A stretch of 64,000 bases of DNA. Origin: Agrostemma githago (taxonomy: Eukaryota; Streptophyta; Magnoliopsida; Caryophyllales; Caryophyllaceae). The DNA lies in the NCBI GenBank assembly GCA_958450325.1, contig OY288257.1, forward strand, positions 56,134,938 to 56,198,937, read 5' to 3'. The notes under the pieces are model-generated. The model was given only the letters and a program-made list of their open reading frames with translations. It was not told where the DNA came from and searched no databases. Each line of letters starts with the position of its first letter. The stretch's first letter is position 1. Below, piece after piece: positions 22,271-33,487 of this stretch. The position numbers and the translations under genes are program-made.

Positions 22271-23672
22271 GGTTTTTAAAATCGTCTTTTCTTTTCCTTC
22301 CACCTCATGCTGCAGTATTCTTCTGCTCCCTTTGTTCTTCTTCTATTTTCAAACTTATCGATCGTCATCGGAAAATCGGGCCTTGATCCCTTGTTTATAC
22401 CTGCCGTTTTGACTTTCCTTTTCATCAAATATTGTAAGTGTTTTCTTTTTAAGTTTTCTTCTATGTTTTGACTTTCTTTTTGACTTCTATGTTTTCTTTT
22501 TATAATTTGTCTCAGTATTTTAAAATTCATTCTTAAGACGTTATTCCGATATAAATTAGTAATTGGGTGACTTATTAGTATTAGACAATCCATCATGTGC
22601 TTTTTTTATGTTGAGTCAAATTATTCGCCTTTTAGTTGATTAACGGATAGTCGGTGTATAGCTGGATTGGAGTGACTATATTGTCGTTATTTTTGGATTC
22701 GGTTAATTGGTTGTCTCTGGTTCGTGGATTATAATTGATGGTGAGGAGTAGATTGATGATACTGGCAACTAGTAAATAAAAGGGGAAGAATGGTGCGGTG
22801 TGCGAGCATGGAATTGGAAAGATCTTGGACTGATAAATGAAAGGGGACAATAACAGAGGACGACTAGTACTTGGGTTATTAGATGTTCATACCTTTGGAG
22901 ACTCGAAAGTAAGATTATTGTTTCGCTTAAGTTGAGTTGAGTATGAGTTAATGATATTTTGACCGTTAGTGGGTTAGCTAGTAATTTAGAGTTAATATAG
23001 TCGTGTAATACTTATTAGTCAAGTTATTGAATCATTTATATTAATTGTAGCTTGTGGGTTCGAGGAGAAAGAATTTTTGGAATAATATTAGCCGAGTTTT
23101 GCCCGTCTCGAGAGGTAAGGACGTTTTACCCTTTTCACATTTAAGTAAAGAGCATGTTCAGTTTAAATTATATTTCTTTTAAGCGCTTTGTAAATTATTT
23201 TGTCAATGGTGAATTTTATGATACTCGTAATATTTTGGATATAGAACTTGTGACACGAGTCACACATTGGTATTGTTTTGGTAAAATTTTTGGAGGTTAT
23301 AACAGACTCTGTGAGCTCTGTTGGTCTAGTTGGTTTAAGGTGCGTTTACGACGTTCCTGGGACTTCGTCCCGAAACTGAACTCTTGGCCCGAGTTATAAT
23401 TGAGTGGGGTATCCGGCCCCCACTTTCTAGCTAGAGAGTTAGACTTTCTCCTTTGGCAGCATCATCCTACTGACTGTCCAAATGCGAGAGGTGCGCACTA
23501 TATAAGTCGAACTAAACACAGGTGATACGTCTAGACCGTGCAAGGGTAGGACCTCGGCACATAGGTAGTGAAAAATATATTTTTGATTGGTTTTGGTTTT
23601 AACTACTGTTTTTACATTATTGTGTTCTGTTATCAAAATAATGTCTTTTAACCTTGGTTTCAGCTTACAAAA
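22271..23672 (+). mobile_element. Tekay-like LTR, segment 2
   Basis: Non-coding, AT-rich, with GGGTATCCGGCCCCCAC (23407-23423) and GAGAGGTAAGGACG (23110-23123) blocks typical of Tekay/Del LTRs. Flanked on the left by LINE A and on the right by the first (ATT)n array. Confidence 0.55.
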
Positions 23673-23738
23673 ATATTATTATTATTATTATTATTGTCGT
23701 CGTCGTCGTCGTTGTTGTGGTTGTTGTTGTTGTTGTTG

Positions 23739-23830
<92 letters not shown>

Positions 23831-23872
23831 TTATTTATTTATTTATTATTATTATTATTTTATTTTATTTTA
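23673..23872. repeat. compound (ATT)n microsatellite, 3' tail side of fragment G
   Basis: ATT repeats (23673-23695), then GTC and GTT repeats (23696-23741), then about 30 ATT units, then ATTT and ATTTT units up to 23872. Reading frames through it give poly-Ile, poly-Leu or poly-Tyr and are not genes. It marks the Tekay LTR insertion point and the tail of fragment G. Confidence 0.95.
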
Positions 23873-24386
23873 TAAAAACCGGAGCTTGCATTAAAACCGA
23901 AAAAAATTACAAGAAGTTAGAGGGAAGCCTAGATACTATCTGGGCTCCCACTCCCTTAGCAATTGCAAAATTAATTCTAGTAAAAATATGAACTGCGGCA
24001 CGCGCTCCAGCATCCTGTGACATAGCGAATTTACGAATCCGCTGGAGCAGAGAAACAGCCTCCGTGTCGAGCTCGCCGAGAGAGGAGAAGGAGAAAGGAA
24101 GGAAACCATACCCAATAGCCGTGCAGCGTGCCTGATACTTGACACACTTACGACGAGCACCATCAGCAACGACCCGTCCGGGCTCAAAAGAGGTCAAGCC
24201 GGACTGGGTCAAAGGAGAGGACCCAGTCAGATCAACACAAACATCCCGCCCCTTGTCCCACGAGTAGAGCAGAAGGTCGGCAGGTCGCAAGGGCTCGTCG
24301 TTATCGTCGCAGAGGCCAATCTCCACCTCCTTGCCTGCAGAGATCCCCGTTCGGAAGCAAATATCCAACAATGTGTCACGGACAAG

Positions 24387-24387
<1 letters not shown>
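23873..24387 (-). pseudogene. fragment G: C-terminal nuclease-like domain of a plant RT-like protein
   Basis: A single minus-strand frame of about 160 codons (VRDTLLDICFRTGISAGKE to IVSRLPSNFL stop at 23907) with motifs E-x(9)-LRPADLLLYSWDKGRDVCVDLTG and GYGFLPFSFSSLGELDTEA. I recall this domain as the C-terminus of reverse-transcriptase-like plant proteins, where the E...RPAD...DLT pattern suggests a restriction-endonuclease-like fold; that assignment is from memory. There is no start; its 5' end abuts (AAT)n, so it is a 5'-truncated insertion. The 3' end is a short UTR with (AAAAT)n/(AAT)n. The domain is open and appears undamaged. Confidence 0.5.
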
Positions 24388-24440
<53 letters not shown>

Positions 24441-24446
24441 GTTATT
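24388..24446. repeat. (ATT)n microsatellite, tail of LINE B
   Basis: About 18 ATT units ending GTTATTGCAAG. On the minus strand this is the (AAT)n 3' tail of LINE B, into which fragment G inserted. Confidence 0.95.
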
Positions 24447-27400
24447 GCAAGAAAAGTTATGACTCTTATTCATCCATTTAGGGCAAAAAGAGACTAATCT
24501 TACAAAGAAAAAAAAACCCCTATAAATATACAATCTTCCTTCAATGCATCATATTAGTGCTATAACACCTATTTGTAGATCTTGCAAGTACTTCAAATTT
24601 AATTTGATGAACCAAAGCATGTCCGGGTCTTTCGACACCCATAAAAATCCTCATGTTCCGTTCAATCCAGAGATGGTAAACCACTGCCACAATCATGCTC
24701 CGATACCAATCGTTCTTCCAATGTTTTGTCCTCAACCGAGCTGCACTCCACCTCAGTTCCGTAAGTAAGTCAGAAGATCTTCCATCAATATTCAACCAAT
24801 CTATAAGCTTCCGCCATATACCCTGTGCATACTTACATTTGAAAAAGAGATGTACATGAGTTTCATTATCATCCTTACAAAGAACACACCTATTTGCAAT
24901 ATATATATACCATGCTTCCTCATATTATCGATAGTAGCAAGCTTTCTTTGAATCGCCATAGATGCAATGATTCCTTGCTTTGGGATTATGGATGGTCCCT
25001 GTAGCAAACGCAACCATCTATAGCTATCATACTTCCTTCGAAACCACTCATAAGCTTTGCTAACCTGAATGGATATCGTGCCAACTCTTCACCCTCGCTG
25101 TTGTTTCTTCCTCTCCTCCTTCAACAGCTCGTATTTCATCTCGGATCTTCAGCACACTATTAAATGCAGTAGTGTATCGGTCTTGCTTATCAATATCCCA
25201 AATAGATTTATCTCCCAAAATATAGTATTTAATCCAATTGCCCCATAATCCCCCTTTCCCATTCAGAATCTTCCATAACCATTGACTAATTAAGGCTTTA
25301 TTCCAAGCAGAAATGTCCTTAATATTGAAGCCACCCTCCACCCAAGGCGCACACATACTGTCCCAGCTCTTATAGTAGGTTCCACGATCCTCTTTCCCTC
25401 CTGTCCAGAAGTAAGTTCTACAGATTTGGACAAGCTTACCAGTGACATTCTTAGGCTAAATCGCATTGGAGCACCAATAATTCATGATCCCAAAATGAAT
25501 GGAGTTAATAATCTGCACTCGTCCAGCATATGTCAGGCTGTTGGCAGACAAGCTGCATAGCACATTCCTTATAGCAGTAATCAATCCATTATAATGAACT
25601 AACCTATTATTAATATCATTGAGAGGCAAACCTAGGTAGCGACAAGGGAAGCTACCACGGGAGAAGCCAGAAACCTGCAAAATCTGCTGCTGAATTTCAG
25701 GCGAAACTCCTCCGAAGAAAATATTAGTTTTCTCTTTGTTAACATGTAACCCAGACACAGCCGCGAACATATTCAGTTCTTCAATCGCTGCAATAACCGA
25801 GGGCACATCCCCTCTTGTAAAAATCATGAGATCATCCGCAAATATAAGATGGGTAAGTCCTACCCCTTACACTTGGGGTGATATGAAACCTGATGTTTTC
25901 CAATCATTCTCCTAAGACATCGAGAAAGGACTTCCATACTCAGTACGAAAATATAAGGCGATAGAGGATCGCCTTGTCGAATTCCACTTCGCCCTTTGAA
26001 GAACCCATGTGTAGCACCATTCATTTTGATTGAGAACCAGGACCCCTGGAGACAGCTCTTAATCCAATTAACTAACTTAGGCGGAAAGTTTAATTCCTGC
26101 AACATTTCATCTATAAAACCCCATTGCAACGAGTCGAATGCTTTGCGAAGATCAATTTTCATGAGACATCTAGGGGTTAAGTATTTTCTACCATAACCCT
26201 TAATCAGTAACTGTGATAGTGCAATGTTTTCATGAATGCTTCGGTCTTGAATGAATGTTGCTTGTTCTGGACCGACTATCTTATGCATTACCAGCTGCAA
26301 CCTGTGAGTTAATATTTTACTAATCGTCTTATATAGGACAGAACAACAAGATATTGGTCGATAATCAAGAACGGAATGACAATTGGCCTTCTTAGGAATT
26401 AGAGTGATCATAGTTGTGTTAGCCTGCTTGATCATCTTCCCTCTTTGAAAGATTTCATAAACTGCATCACAGAAATCCTTTTTAATGGTTTGCCAAGAAG
26501 AATGAAAGAAGCCAGATGAAAACCCGTCTGGACCAGGGCTTCTATCCACTCCAATTGAAAAAACTGTCTTCCTAATCTCCTCATCAGTAGGCATGGCAGT
26601 AAGTGCCTCCCAATCCACTTCGCTAACTTTAATACCATCCAATCTACCAAGAGGTGTAGTTTCTTTTTCATTTCCCAAAAGGTCCTGATAATACTCTACA
26701 AATCCATCTGCTACCTCTTTCAGACCCCTTCGCTGATTACCACGAGCGTCCTGAATTTCACCAACAATCTGCTGCTGTCTACGTTCCTTAAGACGAGTAT
26801 GAAAGTACCTGGTTGAAGCATCATCCAGTTTAATATTCTCCATTTTTGTTCTCTGCTGTAATATGCATAATTCTGCCTTTTTGAGTGCCTTTCCTTCCTC
26901 CTGCAACCTACGCTCTTCCTTAATTAACTCATCCTACAATGGATTGAGTTGCAGTGCTTTCTGGCTCTTTTCCAGGTCAGTATCAAGTTCCAAAATTCTT
27001 TTCTTAATACTAGAATAGTTCTGCTTATGCATATCCTTTAAAGCCCACTTAACATGCTTTAGTTTACTAAAGAACCTAAATCCTGCAGTACCATAAGCTT
27101 TTGCACACCAAGCATTCTTAACCCTCTCATTAAATTGTGGATGTGCTATCCAACAGTTAAGAAAGCTAAATCTTCTCCTAGATCTCTCCTCAGTTGTAAC
27201 ATGAACTAGCACCGGCGAATGGTCAGAAACCCCAGGCATCAGATACTGAGCATTAGAATTAGGAAAGTCATTAATCCAATGATCATTAACTAAGGCTCTA
27301 TCCAGTCTAGAATACACTCGAGAATTGGGGTCTTGGTTGTTAGACCAAGTAAATTCATTCCCTTGCCCATTTAATTCCTGTAAGCCACTATTAAAGATGC

Positions 27401-27516
27401 AATTGTTGAAAGCCTCCAAATCAGCCTCATCTGGCATTGTTCCACCAATTTTTTCATCACAGGTACGAATGATATTAAAGTCACCAAGAGTAATCCATCT
27501 AGTTACACCCTTACTA
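24447..27516 (-). mobile_element. LINE B, 5'-truncated, (AAT)n-tailed
   Basis: Minus-strand LINE of 3.07 kb starting inside the endonuclease domain at 27516, where it abuts (ATT)n, and ending at 24447 with TTTCTTGC then (AAT)n. The last bases match LINE C, D and E tails. ORF1 and the first part of ORF2 are absent, the usual outcome of incomplete reverse transcription. Confidence 0.85.
24541..27516 (-). pseudogene. LINE B ORF2 (partial endonuclease, RT, zf-RVT)
   Basis: It begins at WITLGDFNIIRT (about 27510). The endonuclease part has NNQDP, SRLDRAL and SDHSPVLV. The RT has RSPGPDGFSSGFF, TLIPKK, YRPISCC, GIRQGDPLSPYIF and HLIFADDLMIF. The C-terminus carries a broken zf-RVT (CVLCKDDNETH in a shifted frame). 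Lesions: TAG at 26931-26933; one-base loss in the G run near 25860, just before FADD; TAG at 25456-25458; frameshift near 25062; frameshift in the TATATATA run near 24900. The RT active site itself is conserved. Confidence 0.9.

Positions 27517-27588
<72 letters not shown>
27517..27588. repeat. (ATT)n microsatellite, tail of LINE C
   Basis: About 24 ATT units; on the minus strand it is the (AAT)n tail of LINE C and the 5' junction of LINE B. Confidence 0.95.
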
Positions 27589-27719
27589 TTTTCAAGAAAT
27601 TTAGAACTCTTATTCCTCCATGAAGGGTAAAGAGAGCAAGTCTTACAAGTATACCCAAGTCTTTGACAATGCAAAGAAAAACCAACAAACCCATCTATAA
27701 GACTGTACAAACAAGCCAA

Positions 27720-30700
27720 CTATACAAATTGGTGCAAGCTAGGAAACTTATAGTGCATCTTGATACTCACTTCCGCTTTAATTTGATGAAAGCATTGCAA
27801 GGCCGAGTTCTCTTTACCTGCAAAAAGCCTTGTGTTTCGTTCTCTCCATATGACATGTACCAGTGCACATAACAGCGTTTTCTGTCCCTCCTTAACCCAA
27901 ACAACCTTAGGCCTGAAACTCATAACTCTAGCCACAGCTAAGAGGGAGTAACAAGGCCAAGGCTTTACCCCGAGCCAGGTATTACAGTAGTCCACCAGTT
28001 CCATTGAAAACCGACACTTAAAGAAGATGTGATCATGAGACTCAGCGCAATGTCTACAAAGCGTACATCTATTAGGGATGGGTAGATTTCTTCGCTGTAA
28101 TGCATCAATTGTGGCTAGTTTACCCTGCAAAGCTAATGAAGCAACAATTCTATGCCGTGGAATAATGACAGTAGCCTGAATAGCTTTACACCAAGGAACA
28201 ACATTTTGACGAGTTCTGAACCAATCATAAGCAAGTTTAGTACTAAATCGCCCACCTTTGGTCCATGATTGGAGGAGCAGCTTACTACTACCAATACTGT
28301 CAGTCCGTTGCAGCATTTCAGAACGAATGCAGATGATACTTCGCAAAGTTTCAGAGAGAGCATCCCTACTCTGAATGGTCAGGATAGACCCAGCCTGAAT
28401 GACATACTGCCTGATCCATCTCATCCAAAGACTTTGATGATTATTCTCAATTTGCCAAAGCCATTGTCCAACGAGCGTTTTGTTCCACGCTAGAAGTTCT
28501 TTGATGTTGAAACCACCTTCCTTCCAAGGGGAGCAAATACTCATCCAACTTTTGAACACCAACCTCTTCCTGTTAGGCTGATTAGACCAGAAAAAATCTT
28601 TGCAGATTTTCTTGAGGATCTTAATCACTCCTTTAGGCAGCAAAGCAGATGCACACCAATAATTGGCAATACCAAACAGGACAGAGTTTATGAGTTGAGC
28701 TCTACCAGCATACGAAAGACTGTGATTAGACAATGCATGACATTGTTCTGGAATTTTGTAATCAAGCTACTAAACATGTCAATATTATTCCTTGCAGCAT
28801 TCAGCGGCATACCAAGGTATTTACAAGGGAAGGTTCCTTCAACAAATCCAGAATCAGCCAAAATCTGTTGCTTAACCACAGGTTTTACCCCACCAAAATA
28901 TCAGATTTATCTGAGTTAACAGTCAGACCTGAGTTCTGGGCAAATAAAGTCAGCTTAGCTTTGATAGCCATAACAAAGGGAACATCACCTCTCATGAAAA
29001 TCATCAAATCATCCGCAAAAACCAAGTGATTGAGGCGCAATTTAGAGCATTTGGGATGAAGAGGCACATTACTTTCCTGAGTTACTTGCCTAAGATATCT
29101 GGACAAAAACTCCATACTAAGGACAAATAGATAAGGAGATATAGGGTCTCCTTGTCTAATGCCACTCCTTCCTTTGAAAAACCCAAATATACCTCCATTT
29201 AGCTTGAGAGAGTACCAGGCTCCTGAGACACAACTCATAATCCAATTAATAAATCTCTCAGGAAAATGAAGAGACTGTAACATATCCTTGATGAACTCCC
29301 ATTGCAGAGAATCAAACGCTTTCCTAATGTCAATCTTCATCAAGCATCTAGGAGTCAGAAACTTCCTAGTATACCCCTTTATTAAAGCCTGAGACAATGC
29401 AATATTATCATGTATATTTCTCCCAGAGATAAATGCTGCCTGCTCAGGACCAATCACAAGAGGCAGGACAGTTTTGAGCCTGTTAGCAATGATTTTAGTA
29501 ACTGTCTTATAAACAGTGGTGCAACACGAAATTAGCCTATAATCCATCACAGAAGAGCAAGAATGCTTTTTGGGGATTAGGGTTATGAGAGTAGTGTTTG
29601 CCTGCTTACCCATTTTACCAGTGTTAAAGAAATCCAAAACTGCATTAGTAAAATCAGAACCGACCACTGACCAAGTAGCCTTGAAGAATTCAGACGAGAA
29701 TCCATTAGGCCCTGGACTTGTATGGGATCCAATATGATGCAAGGTCTCCTTAATCTCCTCATGAGTGGGGATGGCAGTTAAGGAATCCCACATAGAAGAT
29801 GGAACAACAGCCCCTTTAGCAATGAACTCCCTATCCAGATTACATGTATCAGCTTTAGTCCCTAATAAGGACAAATAATATCTAACAAAAGCTTGCCCAA
29901 CAGCATTAGATCCCATCTGCAGGGACCCATCTTTATCCCGAATGGTCCCAATAAATTGATGAACCTTCCTAGCTTTGATCTTATCATGAAAGAACTTGGT
30001 GGAACAGTCATTGTGAATTACTCCCTCAACTTTAGCCTTTTGCTGCAATATGCTCAACTCAACTTTCCTCATCTCCTTGTACTGCAAAAGAAGAGCTTCC
30101 TCTTGGTGAAGCAGTGCCTCAGAAAGAGGGAAAACCTGTATCTCAGCTTGGCAATTCCTGATTTTCCCTTCCAAGTCAGTAATTCTTTTTGCAATATTGG
30201 AATAGGAATTCTTATGCATGATTGACAGTCCTTTCTTAACATTCTTAAGCCTAGCAAATAGCTTGAAACCAGCAGTCCCCGCCACACCAACAGACCAAGC
30301 TTGACTAACAGTATCTTTAAATTTATCATTGAAGATCCAACAGTTTAAGAAGCTAAACCTAGGACTAGGTTTAGCTTCATCAAACACCTTAACCAAAAGG
30401 GGTGAATGATCAGACAAACCCGGCTGCAGACATTCAACACTAGCATTAGGAAAAGAATCCATCCAAGCCTTATTCATTAATGCCCTATCCAATCTGGACC
30501 AAACCCGAGAAGAGACTTCTTGTTTATTAGTCCTAGTCATCTTGCAACCTGAAGTAGGTAGTTCGTCCAGGTAACAATTGTTGATACAATAGTTGAAATC
30601 CATCATTTCAGATAAGATAGGAGGAGTATCACTAATCTTCTCATCCGAGTTTCTCACAACATTAAAATCCCCAAGAACTAACCAAGGGCAGTCCTGGATA

Positions 30701-31083
30701 TTAATAGCCTGAAGAGCATCCCATAATTGAATCCTATCATTGGCATCATTATAACCATAAACAAAAGTAACAGCCAATTTAGCATTGGTTGCCAGATGAC
30801 AGACCTGGCAATGCATAAATTGGGCCTCAGAGCGAAGGACAGTCAAGGAGATTGTAGTCTCCTTCCAAACCACCCATATACGACCATTATAGTGAGTGGA
30901 GTAATTACACTTAACCCCATAGCCTGCAAAATACTTATTAGCAAGACCCTTTGCCTTATGCATTTTAATACGAGTTTCAAGGATACCAAAAACATCAATC
31001 CTATTGATCCTAAGAAATTTAGCAATATCCGCAAGTTTTACTGGATCATTTCCTCCCCTAACATTCCAAGAAGCAACTATCAT
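27720..31083 (-). pseudogene. LINE C ORF2: APE endonuclease - reverse transcriptase - zf-RVT
   Basis: ATG at 31083 (MIVASWNVRG). The endonuclease has FGILETRIK, VLGDFNVV, SRLDRAL and SDHSPLLVKV. The RT has TSPGPNGFSSEFF, TLIPKK, YRLISCC (P to L), GIRQGDPISPYLF and HLVFADDLMIF. Then YLGMPL, LSYAGRAQL, GGFNIKEL and the zf-RVT CTLCRHCAESHDHIFFKC; stop at 27720. Only two one-base slips break about 1,120 codons: one near 28898 in GAT-ATT-TTG, one between 28735 and 28760. The start overlaps the ORF1 stop as ATGA. Being so little damaged, it is either young or recently constrained. Confidence 0.93.
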
Positions 31084-32748
31084 TTATCAGGGGGAATAGG
31101 GTCAGATAACTCCAATATGCCAACTTGATTGGCAAGAGTTTGCTGAGACTCACATCCTTGATGCATTACAGCATGGGACAGAGATGGGGGTGAGACGACT
31201 GAAATGGAACCTAGCCTTTGGCCTCCTGAGTTCCCATTTTGTGCCTTCTCAACCACCACATCCACAGTGCCATCTGAGGTACCACCTAGTGAGTCATCAC
31301 CATCAGCCACCATATCTCCAAACACAGCAAATCTGTTTGAGAGAGCAACATTCAATTTGCTACCAGCTGGGACAGTGTATCCTTTTCTGGAGCCCTTTAA
31401 CAATTAAATCGGTTACAACAGGGTCAAGTGTGCATCCTGAGTGCATTACAGTTGAATCAGAAGAGATTCCTGGGTGCCCAGGTAGAGCCTCAACCCCTGC
31501 CGCCGGGAGTGTCCCATTCTGATCCCCTAAGGTACCACCTAGCACACTATCAGCTACCACCTTCTTAACTGGAACATATATTTTCTTTGGCCCAATCAGT
31601 TTCTTCTTCTTATTACATTTATTCTTTAAATGCCCCAATTTGCCACATTCATCACAATAATATGGTACCCATTCATATTCAACAGGTTGAGAGAAGTAAC
31701 CAATAATAGGAGCATTAATGGGTATGGTCTCAGGAAGATCCTTAGAGACATCTACCTCAATTAACACCCTAGCAAAAGAGACCCTTGCTTGCAATGTAGT
31801 AGTTAAATCAGCAAATAAAGGTCTCCCTATTTTACTAGCAATTTTGCTAAGAACACTTTCAGTCCATAGTACAGGGTCTAAGCCATGAAACAACACCCAA
31901 ACAGGAACCAAGGAAACTTTATCCATTTTCAAGGAAAAAGTAGGAGTCCATTGCTTAAGGATCATGGAGTAGTGCCCATATTTCCAAGGACCTCCCTTCA
32001 TCACAGCCTCTAATTGTTCTTGAGATGAAAACCGCAAACTAAACCAGCCTTTTTTAAACAATCGCACTAAAGGCATAGCAATTTTCCCCCAATTTTTTAA
32101 TGCATAGTCCTTCATTCCCTGGAGGGAAGGCTTAGTGCCAATAACTTGACACATTAATGTCAAATTCCATTTCCCCAATTCCTCGGCAAAATCATCCAAA
32201 TCCAGATTGATTTCGCTGGCATCAGCACTTTCTTCATCAAAGAATAACCCCATACCCGCTGTACTTGGAGGTTTAGCAATGTCCGACCAAGATTTAGGTG
32301 CCTCATTACCACTAACAATAGTATTGCCAGTAGTAACATCCAAATTCTTAGCACTAACAACAGTGTTACTAGTAGGATCAGTAATATGAATAACTCCAGA
32401 AGAATCCCCTCCAATCGAAGGTTTAGCAATTAAGTCCACAGCTTTCGAAGATTTCGTAGAAGTAGAACTACGAAAAGCATGAGAGATGAGATCATTAAGA
32501 AGCGATTTACCTTGCACAGGAGATTCCTGTGTTATGAGATCATCCACAGGAGGTGCAAGGTCATCCATGGCGGAGGATTTCAAATCACCCCCTAAAACCC
32601 TATTTCCCGCCATTCCTTACGCGGAGCTTCTTGTAACAGGAATGGAGGAGTTGCATTCAACAACAAGCTCCTCATAAGATCTAGCATCCTTCTTCGAGCT
32701 CTTAGGAGGTCTACCACGACCTCGAGGTTTACTAGGTTCAGCAGCCAT
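31080..32748 (-). pseudogene. LINE C ORF1: AT-hook-like N-terminus, DUF4283-like region, CCHC knuckle
   Basis: The likely ATG is at 32748: MAAEPSKPRGRGRPPKSSKK contains GRGRPPK, an AT-hook-like core. A TAA at 32617-32619 (codon 44) interrupts, and the frame continues for 417 codons from the downstream ATG at 32613. The central region has KGWFSLRFSSQEQLE, GGPWKYG, LKQWTPTF, VPVWVLFHGLDPVLW and SKIASKIG, then the knuckle CDECGKLGHLKNKC. A frame slip near 31390 leads into the C-terminus (LLKGSRKGYTVPAG ... VMHQGC ... PPDK), whose TGA at 31080-31082 overlaps the ORF2 ATG. Confidence 0.88.
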
Positions 32749-32840
32749 GGCGTCAAGAGAAACAAAAGTTAGTTAGGATTCTGTTATTTAGAGAGAATTA
32801 GTTTCTTGAGAGAGAAAGTTTTCTCTCACTAGCCGGCGAA

Positions 32841-32857
32841 TTATTTTTTTTTTATTG

Positions 32858-32956
<99 letters not shown>

Positions 32957-32991
32957 GTTATTATTATTGTTGTTGTTATTTTATTTTTTTT
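32841..32991. repeat. (ATT)n microsatellite, tail of LINE E
   Basis: About 35 ATT units with a short GTT patch (32957-32977) and ending in ATTTTATTTTTTTT before TGCAAG. Confidence 0.95.
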
Positions 32992-33300
32992 GCAAGAAAA
33001 TTATGACCCATTTCATTAGAAAAACGAGCCCAACTTACAAAAAGAATATCCCCTATTGTGCTATACTCCACAAATCATCTTCCTACTTAAATCAACATTT
33101 ACCTTCCTTAGCCTTGTATATACATCAAATTTAATTAGCTTAAGTAAAACCTCTATAATCCTGTCTTTAGAATCAAAAATTCGCCCGTTCCACTCTGCCC
33201 ATACGTAGTATAACGCAGCAGCCAAACAAGCACTGTACCACGAGGCCTTCCAATGCTTTTTACTCCTCCTGGTAGAGCACCACTTAGCTTCAACAACCAT
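32992..33300 (-). mobile_element. LINE E, 309-bp 5'-truncated LINE tail
   Basis: It encodes only the last about 80 residues of an ORF2 (KWCSTRRSKKHWKASWYSA ... ALYYVWAEWNGRIF ... stop at 33061), which align with the LINE B C-terminus (RWSAARLRTKHWKNDWYRS ... YHLWIERNMRIF). Sense-strand 3' end TTTTCTTGC then (AAT)n. Both ends are (ATT)n, so it inserted within an array. Confidence 0.85.
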
Positions 33301-33355
33301 ATTGTTGTTGTTGTTGTTATTATTATTATTACTATTTTCTTTTTTAATATTATTA

Positions 33356-33387
<32 letters not shown>

Positions 33388-33388
33388 C

Positions 33389-33450
<62 letters not shown>

Positions 33451-33487
33451 CATTATTATTATCATTATTATTATTATTTTATTTTAT
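33301..33487. repeat. (ATT)n/(GTT)n microsatellite, tail of LINE D
   Basis: GTT units (33303-33318), interrupted ATT units, then about 30 ATT units with two ATC variants, ending ATTTTATTTTATTGC. Confidence 0.95.

Larger units (their letters stand above)
27589..32840 (-). mobile_element. LINE C, full-length (AAT)n-tailed LINE
   Basis: 5.25 kb with both ORFs. The 5' UTR (32840-32749) shares TGAGAGAAAACTTTCTCTCTC with LINE D's 5' end (GTGAGAAAACTTTCTCTCTC), indicating that both reach the true 5' end. The 3' end TTTCTTGAAAA precedes (AAT)n. Both ends abut (ATT)n arrays. It is the least damaged LINE of the train. Confidence 0.88.

Noticed and set aside
23587..23991. Open frames of poly-Tyr, poly-Ile or poly-Leu across the (ATT)n array (also at 27325-27719, 33061-33535)
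   Set aside because: They are translation of trinucleotide repeats that happen to lack stops; no independent coding signature.
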